Assembly (NCBI GenBank): GCA_002292325.1
Contig: DBBR01000028.1
Span: 13,647 to 45,966 of the forward strand
DNA: 32,320 nt
Source of the DNA: Flavobacteriales bacterium UBA979
GTDB lineage: Bacteria > Bacteroidota > Bacteroidia > Flavobacteriales_D > Sanyastnellaceae
Direction of reading: 5' to 3'
The notes under the pieces were generated by a model. It was not told the origin of the DNA. It saw only the letters and a list, made by a program, of their open reading frames with translations, and did no database searches. This document shows, piece by piece, positions 8,311-16,776 of the stretch (position 1 is its first letter; each line of letters opens with the position of its first letter). Both the position numbers and the translations under genes were made by a program.

Positions 8311-9398
8311 TCTTGAAGGGTCTTTGCGATCGCTTCGGCTGCTTTTCCATTTCCGTAAAGATTCTTATTCCAATCAATGGGAGGACTGGTTTCGAAAGAA
8401 TCAACGCATCCACCCAACTCCTCTGGTTGAGGACACAAACGAGCAAATTTTAGGTCAATCAACTCAACCCACTCCGTCGTATCCCGGAGGACGACCGCAG
8501 GACGGTGCATGAAAAAAGCTTCTTTTTGCAATCCGCCCGAATCCGTCCAAACTTGACGCACGTCACCCAACCAATTCAAAACATCCGAATAACCCGCTGG
8601 CTCATGCAATTCGAATGCACCAAATGCATCCTCTTTTTTCCAGTTTGGACCGTATGCCAAGGCCAAATTTTTCGCCGTCCTCGGGTGGACCGGGAAAATA
8701 ACCCGCCAGCCGCGCTTGGCCGCTTGAAGCCCAATGGCTTCAATCCAGTTTCGGAGTCGATCAGGATGGTCGACATTGGATGGACGGTGCATGGTCAAGA
8801 GCACTGAGTCAGCATCTGCAGAACTGGGTAGAGGAAGGCCTCCATGATGGCGGGCTGTATCCAACATCAGGTCTCCAGACACTTCCACACGCAAGTCGGG
8901 ACGCTGTCCCGTCGCAATGCCCTCTCGTTTGAGTTGGTCAACAGCAGCCTCGGAAGGGCAAAAAAGCAAACTGCTCAACTCATCTGTCAGAATGCGGTTA
9001 ATCTCTTCCGGCATGCCGCGATCAAACGACCGAAGCCCTGCTTCAACGTGCACAACAGGGACACCGCGTCGAGCTGCCGCCCATGCGCCGGCCAAGGTGG
9101 AATCCGTATCGCCATACAAAATCACGGCATCCGGCTGGTCTTGATCAATCGCTTTTATGATTCCCCCCATCATTTGTCCCATGCGCTCCGCTGGATCCTG
9201 TGAAACGTTGAGAACGTGATCCGCTTTGGGTAAATTCAATTCAGACAAAAACCTGCCTGCCATATTGTGCGAATAATGCTGCCCCGTATGCAGGACGCGC
9301 TCCGTGATTCCCCATTGAGTAGACTTCAGCACCCGACTCAACGCCGATGCTTTCATCCACTGAGGCCTTGCACCAATTATGGTCAATATGGTTTTCAT
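8295..9398 (-). CDS. wecB: UDP-N-acetylglucosamine 2-epimerase (non-hydrolysing)
   Basis: The enzyme converts UDP-GlcNAc and UDP-ManNAc for surface polysaccharide synthesis. The 367-residue GT-B-fold sequence has the usual landmarks: TIIGARPQWMKASAL at the N-terminus, HTGQHYSHNMAG, VILYGDTDSTLAGAWAA, VHVEAGLRSFDRGMPEEINR, LLFCPSEAAV, VSGDLMLDT, LLTMHRPSNVD, and the C-terminal TDSGGLQKEAFFM with the nucleotide-binding SGG..EA. An ATG at 9410 adds four residues (MNNE); I prefer the second ATG because homologues begin MKTI and because a TTTG sequence sits just two bases before the first ATG. Its gene ends 16 bases inside the deacetylase-like gene, and radC lies about 40 bases upstream. Confidence 0.93.
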   Translation of the reverse strand: MKTILTIIGARPQWMKASALSRVLKSTQWGITERVLHTGQHYSHNMAGRFLSELNLPKADHVLNVSQDPAERMGQMMGGIIKAIDQDQPDAVILYGDTDSTLAGAWAAARRGVPVVHVEAGLRSFDRGMPEEINRILTDELSSLLFCPSEAAVDQLKREGIATGQRPDLRVEVSGDLMLDTARHHGGLPLPSSADADSVLLTMHRPSNVDHPDRLRNWIEAIGLQAAKRGWRVIFPVHPRTAKNLALAYGPNWKKEDAFGAFELHEPAGYSDVLNWLGDVRQVWTDSGGLQKEAFFMHRPAVVLRDTTEWVELIDLKFARLCPQPEELGGCVDSFETSPPIDWNKNLYGNGKAAEAIAKTLQEWLNQ

Positions 9399-9439
9399 TT
9401 CGTTGTTCATGGCAAAGATTATTCGACGGGATTCTGACC

Positions 9440-10108
9440 TCAGAGTTCTCCCTCATCGGCAAAGCTAAAGTAGGCGTTACGTGATACAATGAGGTGATCT
9501 AAAAGCGGACAATCGAGCATTTTGCCTGCCCACTGAAGATTTTTTGTGAGTTCACGGTCCGCACGACTCGGCCGAGTGTTTCCCGAGGGATGGTTGTGAA
9601 CAGCGATGATCCCAGCAGCGCGCAGCGCCAATGCCTTTGAGAAAATAATCTTAGGATCGGCTACAGTGCCGGTTAGACCACCCTTGCTAACCATGACTTC
9701 CGCTAAAATCTCGTTGGATCTACGAAGCAATACTACCCAAAACTCTTCGTGTCCCAAATCAGCAAGCCGAATGGAAAATCGATGGTAGACATCCGCTGAG
9801 GAACGGACAATGCAAGGAACGGGAAGAATCGCATTTGACTCCTGTCTCCTCCTCCCCAACTCAAGTGCAGCAGTAATCTGCAGCGCCTTTGCCATGCCAA
9901 CTCCCGGAATTTCAGTCATTCCTTCTGGTGGAAATGAAGAAAGTCGAATCAGATCATCCTCTGCCATTCGAAGCAGTGCACGGGCCGCAGACCGAACAGG
10001 ATTGCCCCGATTTCCTGTTCCTATAATGACCATAACCAATTCCACTGCCGTGAGAGCTTGAGGCCCTTCCAACAACATTTTCTCCCTCGGCATCCCTGAC
10101 TCTCCCAT
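9440..10108 (-). CDS. radC: RadC/JAB-domain protein
   Basis: The 222-residue protein has the standard RadC plan. A helix-hairpin-helix part (about residues 1-85) contains MPREKMLLEGPQALTAVELV, GTGNRGNPV and EIPGVGMAKALQI. The JAB metalloprotease-like domain follows, with the zinc motif HNHPSGNTRPSRADRELT near residues 170-187 and conserved DHLIVS and YFSFADEG at the end. The metal ligands H-x-H, S and D are all present. RadC was named for a radiation phenotype, but its true function remains unsettled. It is preceded by the rpsT terminator on the same strand, so transcription probably restarts for radC, and it is followed closely by wecB. The ATG at 10108 fits the family length. Confidence 0.93.
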   Translation of the reverse strand: MGESGMPREKMLLEGPQALTAVELVMVIIGTGNRGNPVRSAARALLRMAEDDLIRLSSFPPEGMTEIPGVGMAKALQITAALELGRRRQESNAILPVPCIVRSSADVYHRFSIRLADLGHEEFWVVLLRRSNEILAEVMVSKGGLTGTVADPKIIFSKALALRAAGIIAVHNHPSGNTRPSRADRELTKNLQWAGKMLDCPLLDHLIVSRNAYFSFADEGEL

Positions 10109-10137
10109 TCGTTTATTGTGAATCGTTCAGAAGAGGC

Positions 10138-10165
10138 AAAAAAAAAGCCTCCATTCCTGGAGGCT
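10138..10165 (-). terminator. Intrinsic terminator of rpsT
   Basis: On the minus strand, arms AGCCTCC and GGAGGCT (10165-10159 and 10152-10146) form a 7-bp stem with a 6-base loop, followed by nine T (10146-10138). It lies 24 bases after the rpsT stop codon and 30 bases before radC. Confidence 0.9.
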
Positions 10166-10189
10166 AATTAAATTCGATATCAACGTCTA

Positions 10190-10441
10190 TCACAGCTTCG
10201 CTACGTGAACGGCTAGGCTGGATTTGAGGTTGGATGCTTTGTTCTTGTGGATCACGTTGTTCTTCGCCAACTTGTCCAACATGGAGGATACCACTGGCAA
10301 CATCTTCGCTGCCTCTTTGGCGTCGGTTGTTGCTCGCAACGCTCTTACAGCATTTCGAGTGGTTTTGTGTTGGTAACGGTTTCGCGCAGCTTTCTTACGA
10401 TCAGAACGTATGCGCTTCAGTGATGATTTGTGATGAGCCAT
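10190..10441 (-). CDS. rpsT: 30S ribosomal protein S20
   Basis: The 83-residue protein is lysine/arginine-rich and helical, as S20 should be. It opens [24 protein letters not shown] and carries the C-terminal [22 protein letters not shown], both typical for the family. S20 binds 16S rRNA and helps assemble the small subunit. The open frame extends to 10513, but the ATG at 10441 gives the canonical start and leaves room for the promoter and a leader of about 35 bases. The gene is a self-contained unit with its own promoter and terminator. Confidence 0.96.
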   Translation of the reverse strand: MAHHKSSLKRIRSDRKKAARNRYQHKTTRNAVRALRATTDAKEAAKMLPVVSSMLDKLAKNNVIHKNKASNLKSSLAVHVAKL

Positions 10442-10475
10442 TTGCTTTCGACTGTAATTTTCCTCTAAAGGGGTG

Positions 10476-10505
10476 CAAATATACGTGATTTTCGAACGCA
10501 ACCAA
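10476..10505 (-). promoter_or_regulatory. rpsT promoter
   Basis: On the minus strand TTG (10505-10503), 19 bases, then TATATTTG (10483-10476): an exact match to the Bacteroidota housekeeping promoter pattern. The start codon is 34 bases beyond the -7 box, so the transcript has a normal short leader containing GAGGA about 20 bases before the ATG. Confidence 0.75.
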
Positions 10506-10526
10506 GCATTCACATCATGAGGAATA

Positions 10527-10552
10527 GAAAGGGCGCACCCCTGCGCCCTTTC
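10527..10552. repeat. Perfect 11-bp inverted repeat (hairpin)
   Basis: Arms GAAAGGGCGCA (10527-10537) and TGCGCCCTTTC (10542-10552) are perfectly complementary around a 4-base loop. There is no T-run on the plus side; on the minus side it is followed by TATTCC. It lies upstream of the rpsT promoter and three bases after the stop codon of a short minus-strand frame (10556-10657), so it may be the terminator of a decayed gene or of a small RNA. Confidence 0.6.
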
Positions 10553-10753
10553 ACCCTAACAATCTACTTGCATTTCGTAAGCGATGCCTGCAAACTTCGC
10601 CCGAAAACACGGCGCTATAATACGAATTAATTTATATGAAAGTGTATTTTTAATCTTCTAAATCTAATATTCTTCCAACGTGGAATTCTCAGGAATCACC
10701 TTCCACTCCTTAATCAGTGCCTTCTGAGCACGTCAGTCTATTCGCTCACGGTG
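10553..10753. other. Gene-free spacer with structured GC-rich part
   Basis: No credible gene. The first 60 bases are moderately GC-rich and contain a second weak inverted repeat (TTGCAT at 10568-10573 against ATGC..GCAA at 10584-10593). Bases 10618-10680 are strongly AT-rich. On the minus strand a frame of 33 codons runs from 10657 to a TAG at 10558-10556 without a good start codon. I see no tRNA or known riboswitch. Confidence 0.5.
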
Positions 10754-10761
10754 TAACTTTG
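10754..10761 (+). promoter_or_regulatory. -7 promoter-like element before the haloperoxidase fusion gene
   Basis: TAACTTTG is an exact TAnnTTTG match and lies seven bases before the ATG at 10769 and 13 before the in-frame ATG at 10775. No TTG at the usual -33 spacing is visible. It would give a leaderless or nearly leaderless mRNA. Confidence 0.4.
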
Positions 10762-10768
10762 TGACCAC

Positions 10769-13700
10769 ATGCTCATGTCCAGCGATTTGATTCAAGCCCA
10801 CCAAACACTGCTCAGAAGCATCGCTTTCGCGGTGGTAATTGTGTGCGTGACAGGTCCAATTCAAGCGCAAACACTCTTCTCTAATGTCTCTGAATCGGCA
10901 GGGGTAAATGCAGCGGGACTTCACCATTCTGTCGCTATTGGCGATTTTGACCAAGATGGACGAGAAGACATCTACGTGGGAACCAAATTCGCACCCAACA
11001 AGCTATTCCGGAATAAGGGAGGCATGGAGTTTGAAGAGGTTAGCATCCCCGCCGGTGTGGATGATGAAGGAACCACGAATGCAACGCTTTGGGGTGATTT
11101 CAATAACGACGGATGGCTCGACTTGGTCACAGGAAATTACCTTCAAGCCAATCGGCTGTATTTGAATCAGGGCGACGGAACTTTCGAAGATGTAACGGAC
11201 GAATGGAATGTAGGGAATGCAGGGCCATGCCGCAGTTTACACGCGGCGGATTTTGACCAAGACGGCTGGCTGGACCTTTATGTGGTCAACATCAACAGCC
11301 ACAATGCCATGCTCAGGAACACAGGAGGCGATGGTTTTTTGAACCTGACCTTCCCCACCGGGACAATCGATACTGGAATTGGCATGGGGGCTTTGTTTTA
11401 TGATTCGGACAACGATGGCGATGTAGACTTATACCTGACCCACGACGGAAACCAGGTGAATAAATTCTTCCGAAACGATGGGAACGCCCAATTCACGGAG
11501 ATTGCAACAGAAATTGGGTTGGACTATCAAGGCAACTGCATGGGGGTCGACGCCGCCGACATCAACCACGACGGCTGGATGGATTTGTACATTTCAGACC
11601 TCTACCCCAGCGAATTGTTCCTCAACAATGGAGACGGAACATACACCTCTGCAGGTGCGGAAGCTGGCGTCGATGATTCAGGAATGACTTGGGGATGCCT
11701 GTTCTTTGACTACGACCAAGACGCCGAAGCCGATCTGTACATCGCAAATGATTACGCATTTGCCCCACTACCCAACAGACTATACCGAGGGTTGGGAGAC
11801 GGCACGTTTGAATGGATCAATCCAGCCGACACCATTCTACAACACAACCACTCTGATTATGGCATGGCCTCTGGAGACCTGGATGGGGACGGAGATTTGG
11901 ATTTGGCCATTGCTACCACCGGCTCAGCGCTCCAACCGGGATTTCAAATTCTGGAAAACCTCAATCAAAACGGCCATTTCTTGGGCCTTCAACTCGAAGG
12001 AACAAGCTCCAATCGATCCGCTATAGGCGCCAGAATCGAGGTGCATTTTGGCGGACAAGTGCGGTACGATGAAGTGCATTGCGGCCAAGGTTACAGCGGC
12101 GCAAGTTCACTGAGAGTCCATATGGGGCTGGGCGAGACGACTGAAGTAGATTCCCTGTTCATCCGGTGGCCCAATGGCAACCATTCCAGCCACGGCTCTT
12201 TCGCAGCGGATAGCGTCTACCACATTATTGAACCGGGCACTGCGCCATGGTTTTCGATTGGATGTACCGATTCAGATGCGTGCAATTACAACATCGCGGC
12301 TACTGAAGCCGATGGCAGTTGTATTTACCCTCTGGCCGGAACAGACTGTTCAGGTCAGCCTTTGGAAGGCTTCCCGACGTTGGAAACGCACAGCGTGGCT
12401 CGTGTCTGGAATGAAGCCTTGCTCCTGAGTATTCGGCACGACTGGGCTCGGCCCACCGTCCATGCGCGAAACCTGTGGCATGCATCCGCTTTGATGTACG
12501 ATGCCTGGGCCGCGTGGGCAGCTCCTGCACCGGTCGGTCCGAAGCCGTGGTTGCTTGGAGACACGGTTCATGGCTATTCATGCGACTTCGAAGGGCTCGC
12601 ATTGAACCTCGACACAATCGATGTAGACGAGGCACGCCAGCGCAGCATAAGTTTTGGAGCCTATCGGTTGCTCAAGCATCGATTTTCCAATGCCCCGAGA
12701 GCAGAACGAATCTCCGTGCACTTGGATTCACAAATGGAGGCCATGGGCTATGATACCGCTTGGACCTCCACCGAATACACCACCGGAAGTTGGACCGAAC
12801 GCGCTCAATCTTTGGGCAACTACCTCGCAGAACACTACATCGCGTTTGGCCTACAAGACGGAGCCTTTGAAGAAATTGATTACCAGAACACCTATTACAA
12901 TCCCATGAATTGGAATTTGGTAATGGATGAACCCGGAAACCCCAATATGTTTTTTCCCAATCGTTGGCAACCGCTGCAATTGGCAGAATTCATCGACCAA
13001 TCTGGCAACGAGGGGAGTAATTTTTCACCGGACTTTTTGAGTCCCGAATGGGGCAACGTAGTGCCATTTGCCTTGTCTGCATCGGACACATCGCGTTACG
13101 AGCGGTTGGGCAGCTGGTATACGGTTTACCACGACCCGGGAGTGCCTCCACAGATTGATCCCGATGAAACCATTGGATTGGAAAGCGACTACAAATGGGG
13201 GCACTCGCTTGTGAGCCTCTGGTCTTCCCACCTCGATCCAAGTGACTCGGTCATTTGGGATATCAGTCCAAGCTCCTTTGCTTGGGATGGCTTTGTCCCG
13301 AATTCCATGCTGTCGGCTCGAACATATTATACGGATGAAGGAATACCTGTTGCCGAAGATGTGCAATCGGGCCACGCCTTCAACCCTGCCACCGGTCAAC
13401 CTTATGCGCCACAGCCCGTTCTTCGAGGTGATTTCACTCGGGTGTTGGCAGAGTATTGGGCTGATGGGCCCGACTCAGAAACACCGCCCGGCCACTGGTT
13501 CACCTTGCTGAACTATGTGAATGACCAACCTGAATTGCAACGGCGATGGCGCGGGGTAGGCGAATCGTTGGGATCTTTGGATTGGGACATCGTATCGTAT
13601 TTTACCTTAGGCGGTGCCATGCATGATGCAGCTATTTCGGCTTGGAGTTGCAAGGGATGGCACGATTATACACGTCCCGTTTCAGCGCTTCGTTGGATGG

Positions 13701-14521
13701 CAGACCGCGGTCAATGCTCGGACCCTGAATTGCCCAATTTCAATGGTGCTGGCTTGCCTTTGATTCCCAATCAGATTGAATTAATCACCGCTGAAGACCC
13801 TGTTGCTCTGCGCGGTTCTGAGGGCGAATTCATCGACGAGCTCAAAATCCGAAGCTGGAGAGGGCCAGAATTCATTGAGGTCCCCGCCTTGAATCAGGCT
13901 GGAGTGGGATGGATTCGGGCCCGTGAATGGTGGCCTTATCAACGGCCCACTTTTGTCACCCCGCCATTCGCAGGCTACGTCAGCGGACATTCTACATTCA
14001 GCCGAGCCGCGGCTGAAGTGCTTACGGCCATCACAGGTGATCCGTTTTTTCCGGGAGGAATGGGTGCTTTTTCCGTTGAGGCTCACGAATTCCTCGTATT
14101 CGAAGATGGTCCGAGTGAAAGCTTTGAATTGCAATGGGCCACTTACCACGATGCAGCCGACCAAAGTGGGCTATCCAGAATTTGGGGAGGCATCCATCCA
14201 CCTCAAGATGATTTTCCAGGAAGAATCATCGGTCAACTCGTGGGCATGGATGCTATGCTGCTCGCAGAACAATATGCCTTTCCATTGTTGGGCACATATT
14301 GCCCAGAAACGGATGGCTATCCATGTCTGTGTGCAGGGGATTTCAACTCGGATGGGATGCGCAACTTGCCCGATCTTTTGCTGCTCCTCGTCCACTTTGG
14401 GGAGACCATTTCCATCACCGGAGCCGGGGCGTCACCGGTCATGGACCTCGATGGTTCCGGCGACATCAACACGGGTGACTTGCTTGGCATGCTCACGGTG
14501 TGGGGACAGCCGTGCAACTAA
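10769..14521 (+). CDS. Secreted FG-GAP/ASPIC - vanadium haloperoxidase - dockerin-like fusion protein
   Basis: This 1250-residue protein is exported (hydrophobic signal near residues 14-34 ending in QAQ). Residues about 55-385 hold seven FG-GAP/VCBS calcium-type repeats with the core D-x-[DN]-x-D-G-x-x-D-L (for example DFDQDGWLDLYV, DLDGDGDLDLAI). An ASPIC/UnbV-type domain follows (about 415-470, SAIGARIEVHFGG ... RWPNGNH), then a short cysteine module GCTDSDACNYN (about 497-520). Residues about 545-1155 form a vanadium-dependent haloperoxidase of the PAP2 superfamily: RPTVHARNLWHAS near 555, K962-x6-R969-P970, SGH ending in H1074, and S-R1137-x5-H1143-x3-D1147, the full vanadate/phosphate-binding set, except that PSGH reads VSGH. 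The last 60 residues look like a type I dockerin pair (GDFNSDGM...NLPDLL, DLDGSGDINTGDLL). Activity (halide oxidation or phosphatase) cannot be decided from sequence. The gene stands alone, with its convergent neighbour 12 bases away. Confidence 0.88.
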   Translation: MLMSSDLIQAHQTLLRSIAFAVVIVCVTGPIQAQTLFSNVSESAGVNAAGLHHSVAIGDFDQDGREDIYVGTKFAPNKLFRNKGGMEFEEVSIPAGVDDEGTTNATLWGDFNNDGWLDLVTGNYLQANRLYLNQGDGTFEDVTDEWNVGNAGPCRSLHAADFDQDGWLDLYVVNINSHNAMLRNTGGDGFLNLTFPTGTIDTGIGMGALFYDSDNDGDVDLYLTHDGNQVNKFFRNDGNAQFTEIATEIGLDYQGNCMGVDAADINHDGWMDLYISDLYPSELFLNNGDGTYTSAGAEAGVDDSGMTWGCLFFDYDQDAEADLYIANDYAFAPLPNRLYRGLGDGTFEWINPADTILQHNHSDYGMASGDLDGDGDLDLAIATTGSALQPGFQILENLNQNGHFLGLQLEGTSSNRSAIGARIEVHFGGQVRYDEVHCGQGYSGASSLRVHMGLGETTEVDSLFIRWPNGNHSSHGSFAADSVYHIIEPGTAPWFSIGCTDSDACNYNIAATEADGSCIYPLAGTDCSGQPLEGFPTLETHSVARVWNEALLLSIRHDWARPTVHARNLWHASALMYDAWAAWAAPAPVGPKPWLLGDTVHGYSCDFEGLALNLDTIDVDEARQRSISFGAYRLLKHRFSNAPRAERISVHLDSQMEAMGYDTAWTSTEYTTGSWTERAQSLGNYLAEHYIAFGLQDGAFEEIDYQNTYYNPMNWNLVMDEPGNPNMFFPNRWQPLQLAEFIDQSGNEGSNFSPDFLSPEWGNVVPFALSASDTSRYERLGSWYTVYHDPGVPPQIDPDETIGLESDYKWGHSLVSLWSSHLDPSDSVIWDISPSSFAWDGFVPNSMLSARTYYTDEGIPVAEDVQSGHAFNPATGQPYAPQPVLRGDFTRVLAEYWADGPDSETPPGHWFTLLNYVNDQPELQRRWRGVGESLGSLDWDIVSYFTLGGAMHDAAISAWSCKGWHDYTRPVSALRWMADRGQCSDPELPNFNGAGLPLIPNQIELITAEDPVALRGSEGEFIDELKIRSWRGPEFIEVPALNQAGVGWIRAREWWPYQRPTFVTPPFAGYVSGHSTFSRAAAEVLTAITGDPFFPGGMGAFSVEAHEFLVFEDGPSESFELQWATYHDAADQSGLSRIWGGIHPPQDDFPGRIIGQLVGMDAMLLAEQYAFPLLGTYCPETDGYPCLCAGDFNSDGMRNLPDLLLLLVHFGETISITGAGASPVMDLDGSGDINTGDLLGMLTVWGQPCN

Positions 14522-14533
14522 ATGCAGACCGGC

Positions 14534-16768
14534 TCAAGGAGCCGTTGTATGAACGACCAATTCATCCAAAAACATCCACGTTTCTGAACTTGCCGCTTCA
14601 TGCCAATCAGGGCAAACGCCCGGATTACGCGCTGTAAACCGAACCCACTTGGCCTCCGCATTGACAGAAACTGCCGCACGGTTCACGTCCTGAGACTCAT
14701 TCGGTGTGAATGTCATTTCACCAAAAACATCCTTTCCCATCAACCAATCGCCAACCCACGTTACGCCATCGTTGGACCATTGAAACTGCAAGGAGTCTGG
14801 AAGGAAAATCCAAGCATCTTGGTACCGGTAGAATTGCATGCTCAGCGAATCGATGCGGACGGGTTCAGGCAATTCAATGGTCAACCCCATATCCCTTCCT
14901 TGGACCGCTTGCCAAGATCCGTCTCGGAAATCATGCGATCCCAATCGCCCATCTGCCAACCCCTGTTCTCCCCTTCCTGGATAATATGTATTCAGCTCGT
15001 GTTCCAATTCAATCTTTTGAAAAGCACCCACGTGTCCAGCGACTGGAAACGTCCATGGAACTCCCATGGAAGCCCCTTTGCGAATCAGGTTTACCTGGAT
15101 TTCACCTTCCCCAATAATCCGAAATAAAACGTTCAAGGGATGGGAGACCTCGGGCTCACTTTGACCCAACGGAACAAACGCTGCAGTCCCCTGAACACCT
15201 GTCATCGCCGGAAGAAATTGAACCTCTAACGCCTCATTGGATTTTCCAGCGTGCCATTGCATTGAAATGGGTACCGTTTCCCACCCATACTTCACACCCC
15301 AAGCATCTAGCCTGGGATAATGTTGCACCATGCGCGATTGAAAATTGGACCAATCCCGCTGCGCTGGCTGACTCCACAACACCTCACTCATGGCCACCAA
15401 TCGAGGGAAAACCTTGGAATCAACCAAATCTTGAGGAGCACGCTCCGTCCACATGTTGCATTCACCTCCCAAGATCCGTCCAGTCCCTTGCACGTCATTG
15501 GGCACGGGCTCAAAACCATAAACCTCCTCGAGGTCGGTCGACTCCACTGGATAATCAAAATAGCAATGGGAAGTTGGCGACATAATGGCGTCATTTCCTG
15601 CCGCAATCGCAGCACGACCACCCTCCATTCCCCTCCATGATTGGACCGTCGCACCCGCTGGCAACCCGCCTTCCAGGATTTCATCCCATCCAATCATTTT
15701 GCGACCTTTCGACTCGAGGTAACGCCCAATCCGTCCGATGAACCACGATTGCAGTTCATGCTCATCCTGCAAGCCTTCCGCAGCTATCCGATGCTGACAC
15801 TTTGCGCATGCCTCCCAACGAACTTTCGGCGCTTCATCCCCTCCGATGTGAATGTAGGTGGATGGAAAAAGCTCCAACACCTCATCCAGCACCGTCTCCA
15901 AAAATTCAAACGTAGAGTCCGAGCCGGCACAATAAATGTCCTTGAACACCCCCCAATCATGCGGTACGTCCATTTGTTCACCCGTGCAACCCAACCATGG
16001 ATATGCGGCCAATGCGGCATTGCTGTGACCCGGCAATTCAATCTCGGGGATAACCATGACATGCCGGCTAGCGGCATATGCAACGATGTCCCGAATTTGA
16101 TCTTTGGTATAAAAACCTCCGTGTGTGGAACCGTCCGCTTCAGTGCGCCAGGCCCCGATTTCTGTCAATCGGGGATAGGCATCAATCTCTATCCGCCAGC
16201 CTTGGTCCTCCGTCAAGTGCCAATGCAGGACATTCATCTTGTGCAGAGCGAGCAAATCGATCATGCGCTTCACAAATTCAGGCTGCATAAAATGACGACA
16301 ACAATCCAGCAACAATCCCCGATGTGGAAAACGTGGAGCGTCCTGGATGACTCCGCATGGAAGCGCCGTTTTTTCCAAGGGTTCAAGGGGAATCATCCAC
16401 CGCAAGGTCGTTAACGCGTGGAATGCCCCTGCTTCTGTTGAAGCGCGAACAGTGACACCTGATTTTTGCACTTCCAATTCATACCCTTCTTCCGGGAGCC
16501 CCTCCACCCGTATCATTTTTAATTCAACCTCGGTGGCGTCATCGTTCCATTGACTTCCTCGCATCCATTCCTGCCAGACGGGTAAGACCGGATCCCAGGT
16601 CGAGTCCACCGTCCAATTCCATTGGCCTGTCACGATCAAAGATTCAGCGGATGTCTCATTCCAATGCTCCGGCTGCGGAATGAGTGTATCAGTAAACTCG
16701 GTGACTTCAGGGGGTGTGCAGCTCGCTGCCAACATCGCAGCAAATGCTGCACCAATCCATTGCTTCAT
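14534..16768 (-). CDS. Beta-N-acetylhexosaminidase lipoprotein, GH20
   Basis: The 744-residue enzyme removes terminal beta-linked GlcNAc or GalNAc from glycans. The N-terminus MKQWIGAAFAAMLAASC is a lipoprotein signal with lipobox-like AAS|C, so it is anchored to a membrane outside the cytoplasm. A GH20b-type alpha/beta domain (about residues 20-140) precedes the GH20 barrel, with HRGLLLDCCRHFM, MNVLHWHLTEDQGWRIEI and the catalytic pair D311-E312 in IHIGGDEAP, plus a tryptophan-bearing MIGWDEILEGG. A C-terminal carbohydrate-binding F5/8-type region (about 590-740) ends in the LDELVVH strand. An ATG at 16801 would overlap the upstream gene; 16768 gives the proper signal peptide. It is the last gene of the five-gene operon, nine bases after the fusion gene, and is the likely source of its sugar. 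Confidence 0.92.
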   Translation of the reverse strand: MKQWIGAAFAAMLAASCTPPEVTEFTDTLIPQPEHWNETSAESLIVTGQWNWTVDSTWDPVLPVWQEWMRGSQWNDDATEVELKMIRVEGLPEEGYELEVQKSGVTVRASTEAGAFHALTTLRWMIPLEPLEKTALPCGVIQDAPRFPHRGLLLDCCRHFMQPEFVKRMIDLLALHKMNVLHWHLTEDQGWRIEIDAYPRLTEIGAWRTEADGSTHGGFYTKDQIRDIVAYAASRHVMVIPEIELPGHSNAALAAYPWLGCTGEQMDVPHDWGVFKDIYCAGSDSTFEFLETVLDEVLELFPSTYIHIGGDEAPKVRWEACAKCQHRIAAEGLQDEHELQSWFIGRIGRYLESKGRKMIGWDEILEGGLPAGATVQSWRGMEGGRAAIAAGNDAIMSPTSHCYFDYPVESTDLEEVYGFEPVPNDVQGTGRILGGECNMWTERAPQDLVDSKVFPRLVAMSEVLWSQPAQRDWSNFQSRMVQHYPRLDAWGVKYGWETVPISMQWHAGKSNEALEVQFLPAMTGVQGTAAFVPLGQSEPEVSHPLNVLFRIIGEGEIQVNLIRKGASMGVPWTFPVAGHVGAFQKIELEHELNTYYPGRGEQGLADGRLGSHDFRDGSWQAVQGRDMGLTIELPEPVRIDSLSMQFYRYQDAWIFLPDSLQFQWSNDGVTWVGDWLMGKDVFGEMTFTPNESQDVNRAAVSVNAEAKWVRFTARNPGVCPDWHEAASSETWMFLDELVVHTTAP

Positions 16769-16776
16769 GGTGCAAA

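Noticed and set aside
10442..10513. N-terminal extension of ribosomal protein S20
   Set aside because: The canonical S20 start is at 10441, and the extension would run through the promoter.
14530..14544. CGGCTC/GAGCCG hairpin at the junction of the two convergent genes
   Set aside because: Only a 6-bp stem with a 3-base loop, no T-run on either side, and it overlaps the last codons of the hexosaminidase gene.
12174..14552. Plus- and minus-strand frames of up to 209 codons inside the haloperoxidase fusion gene
   Set aside because: The main frame shows clear domain motifs throughout; the others show none.
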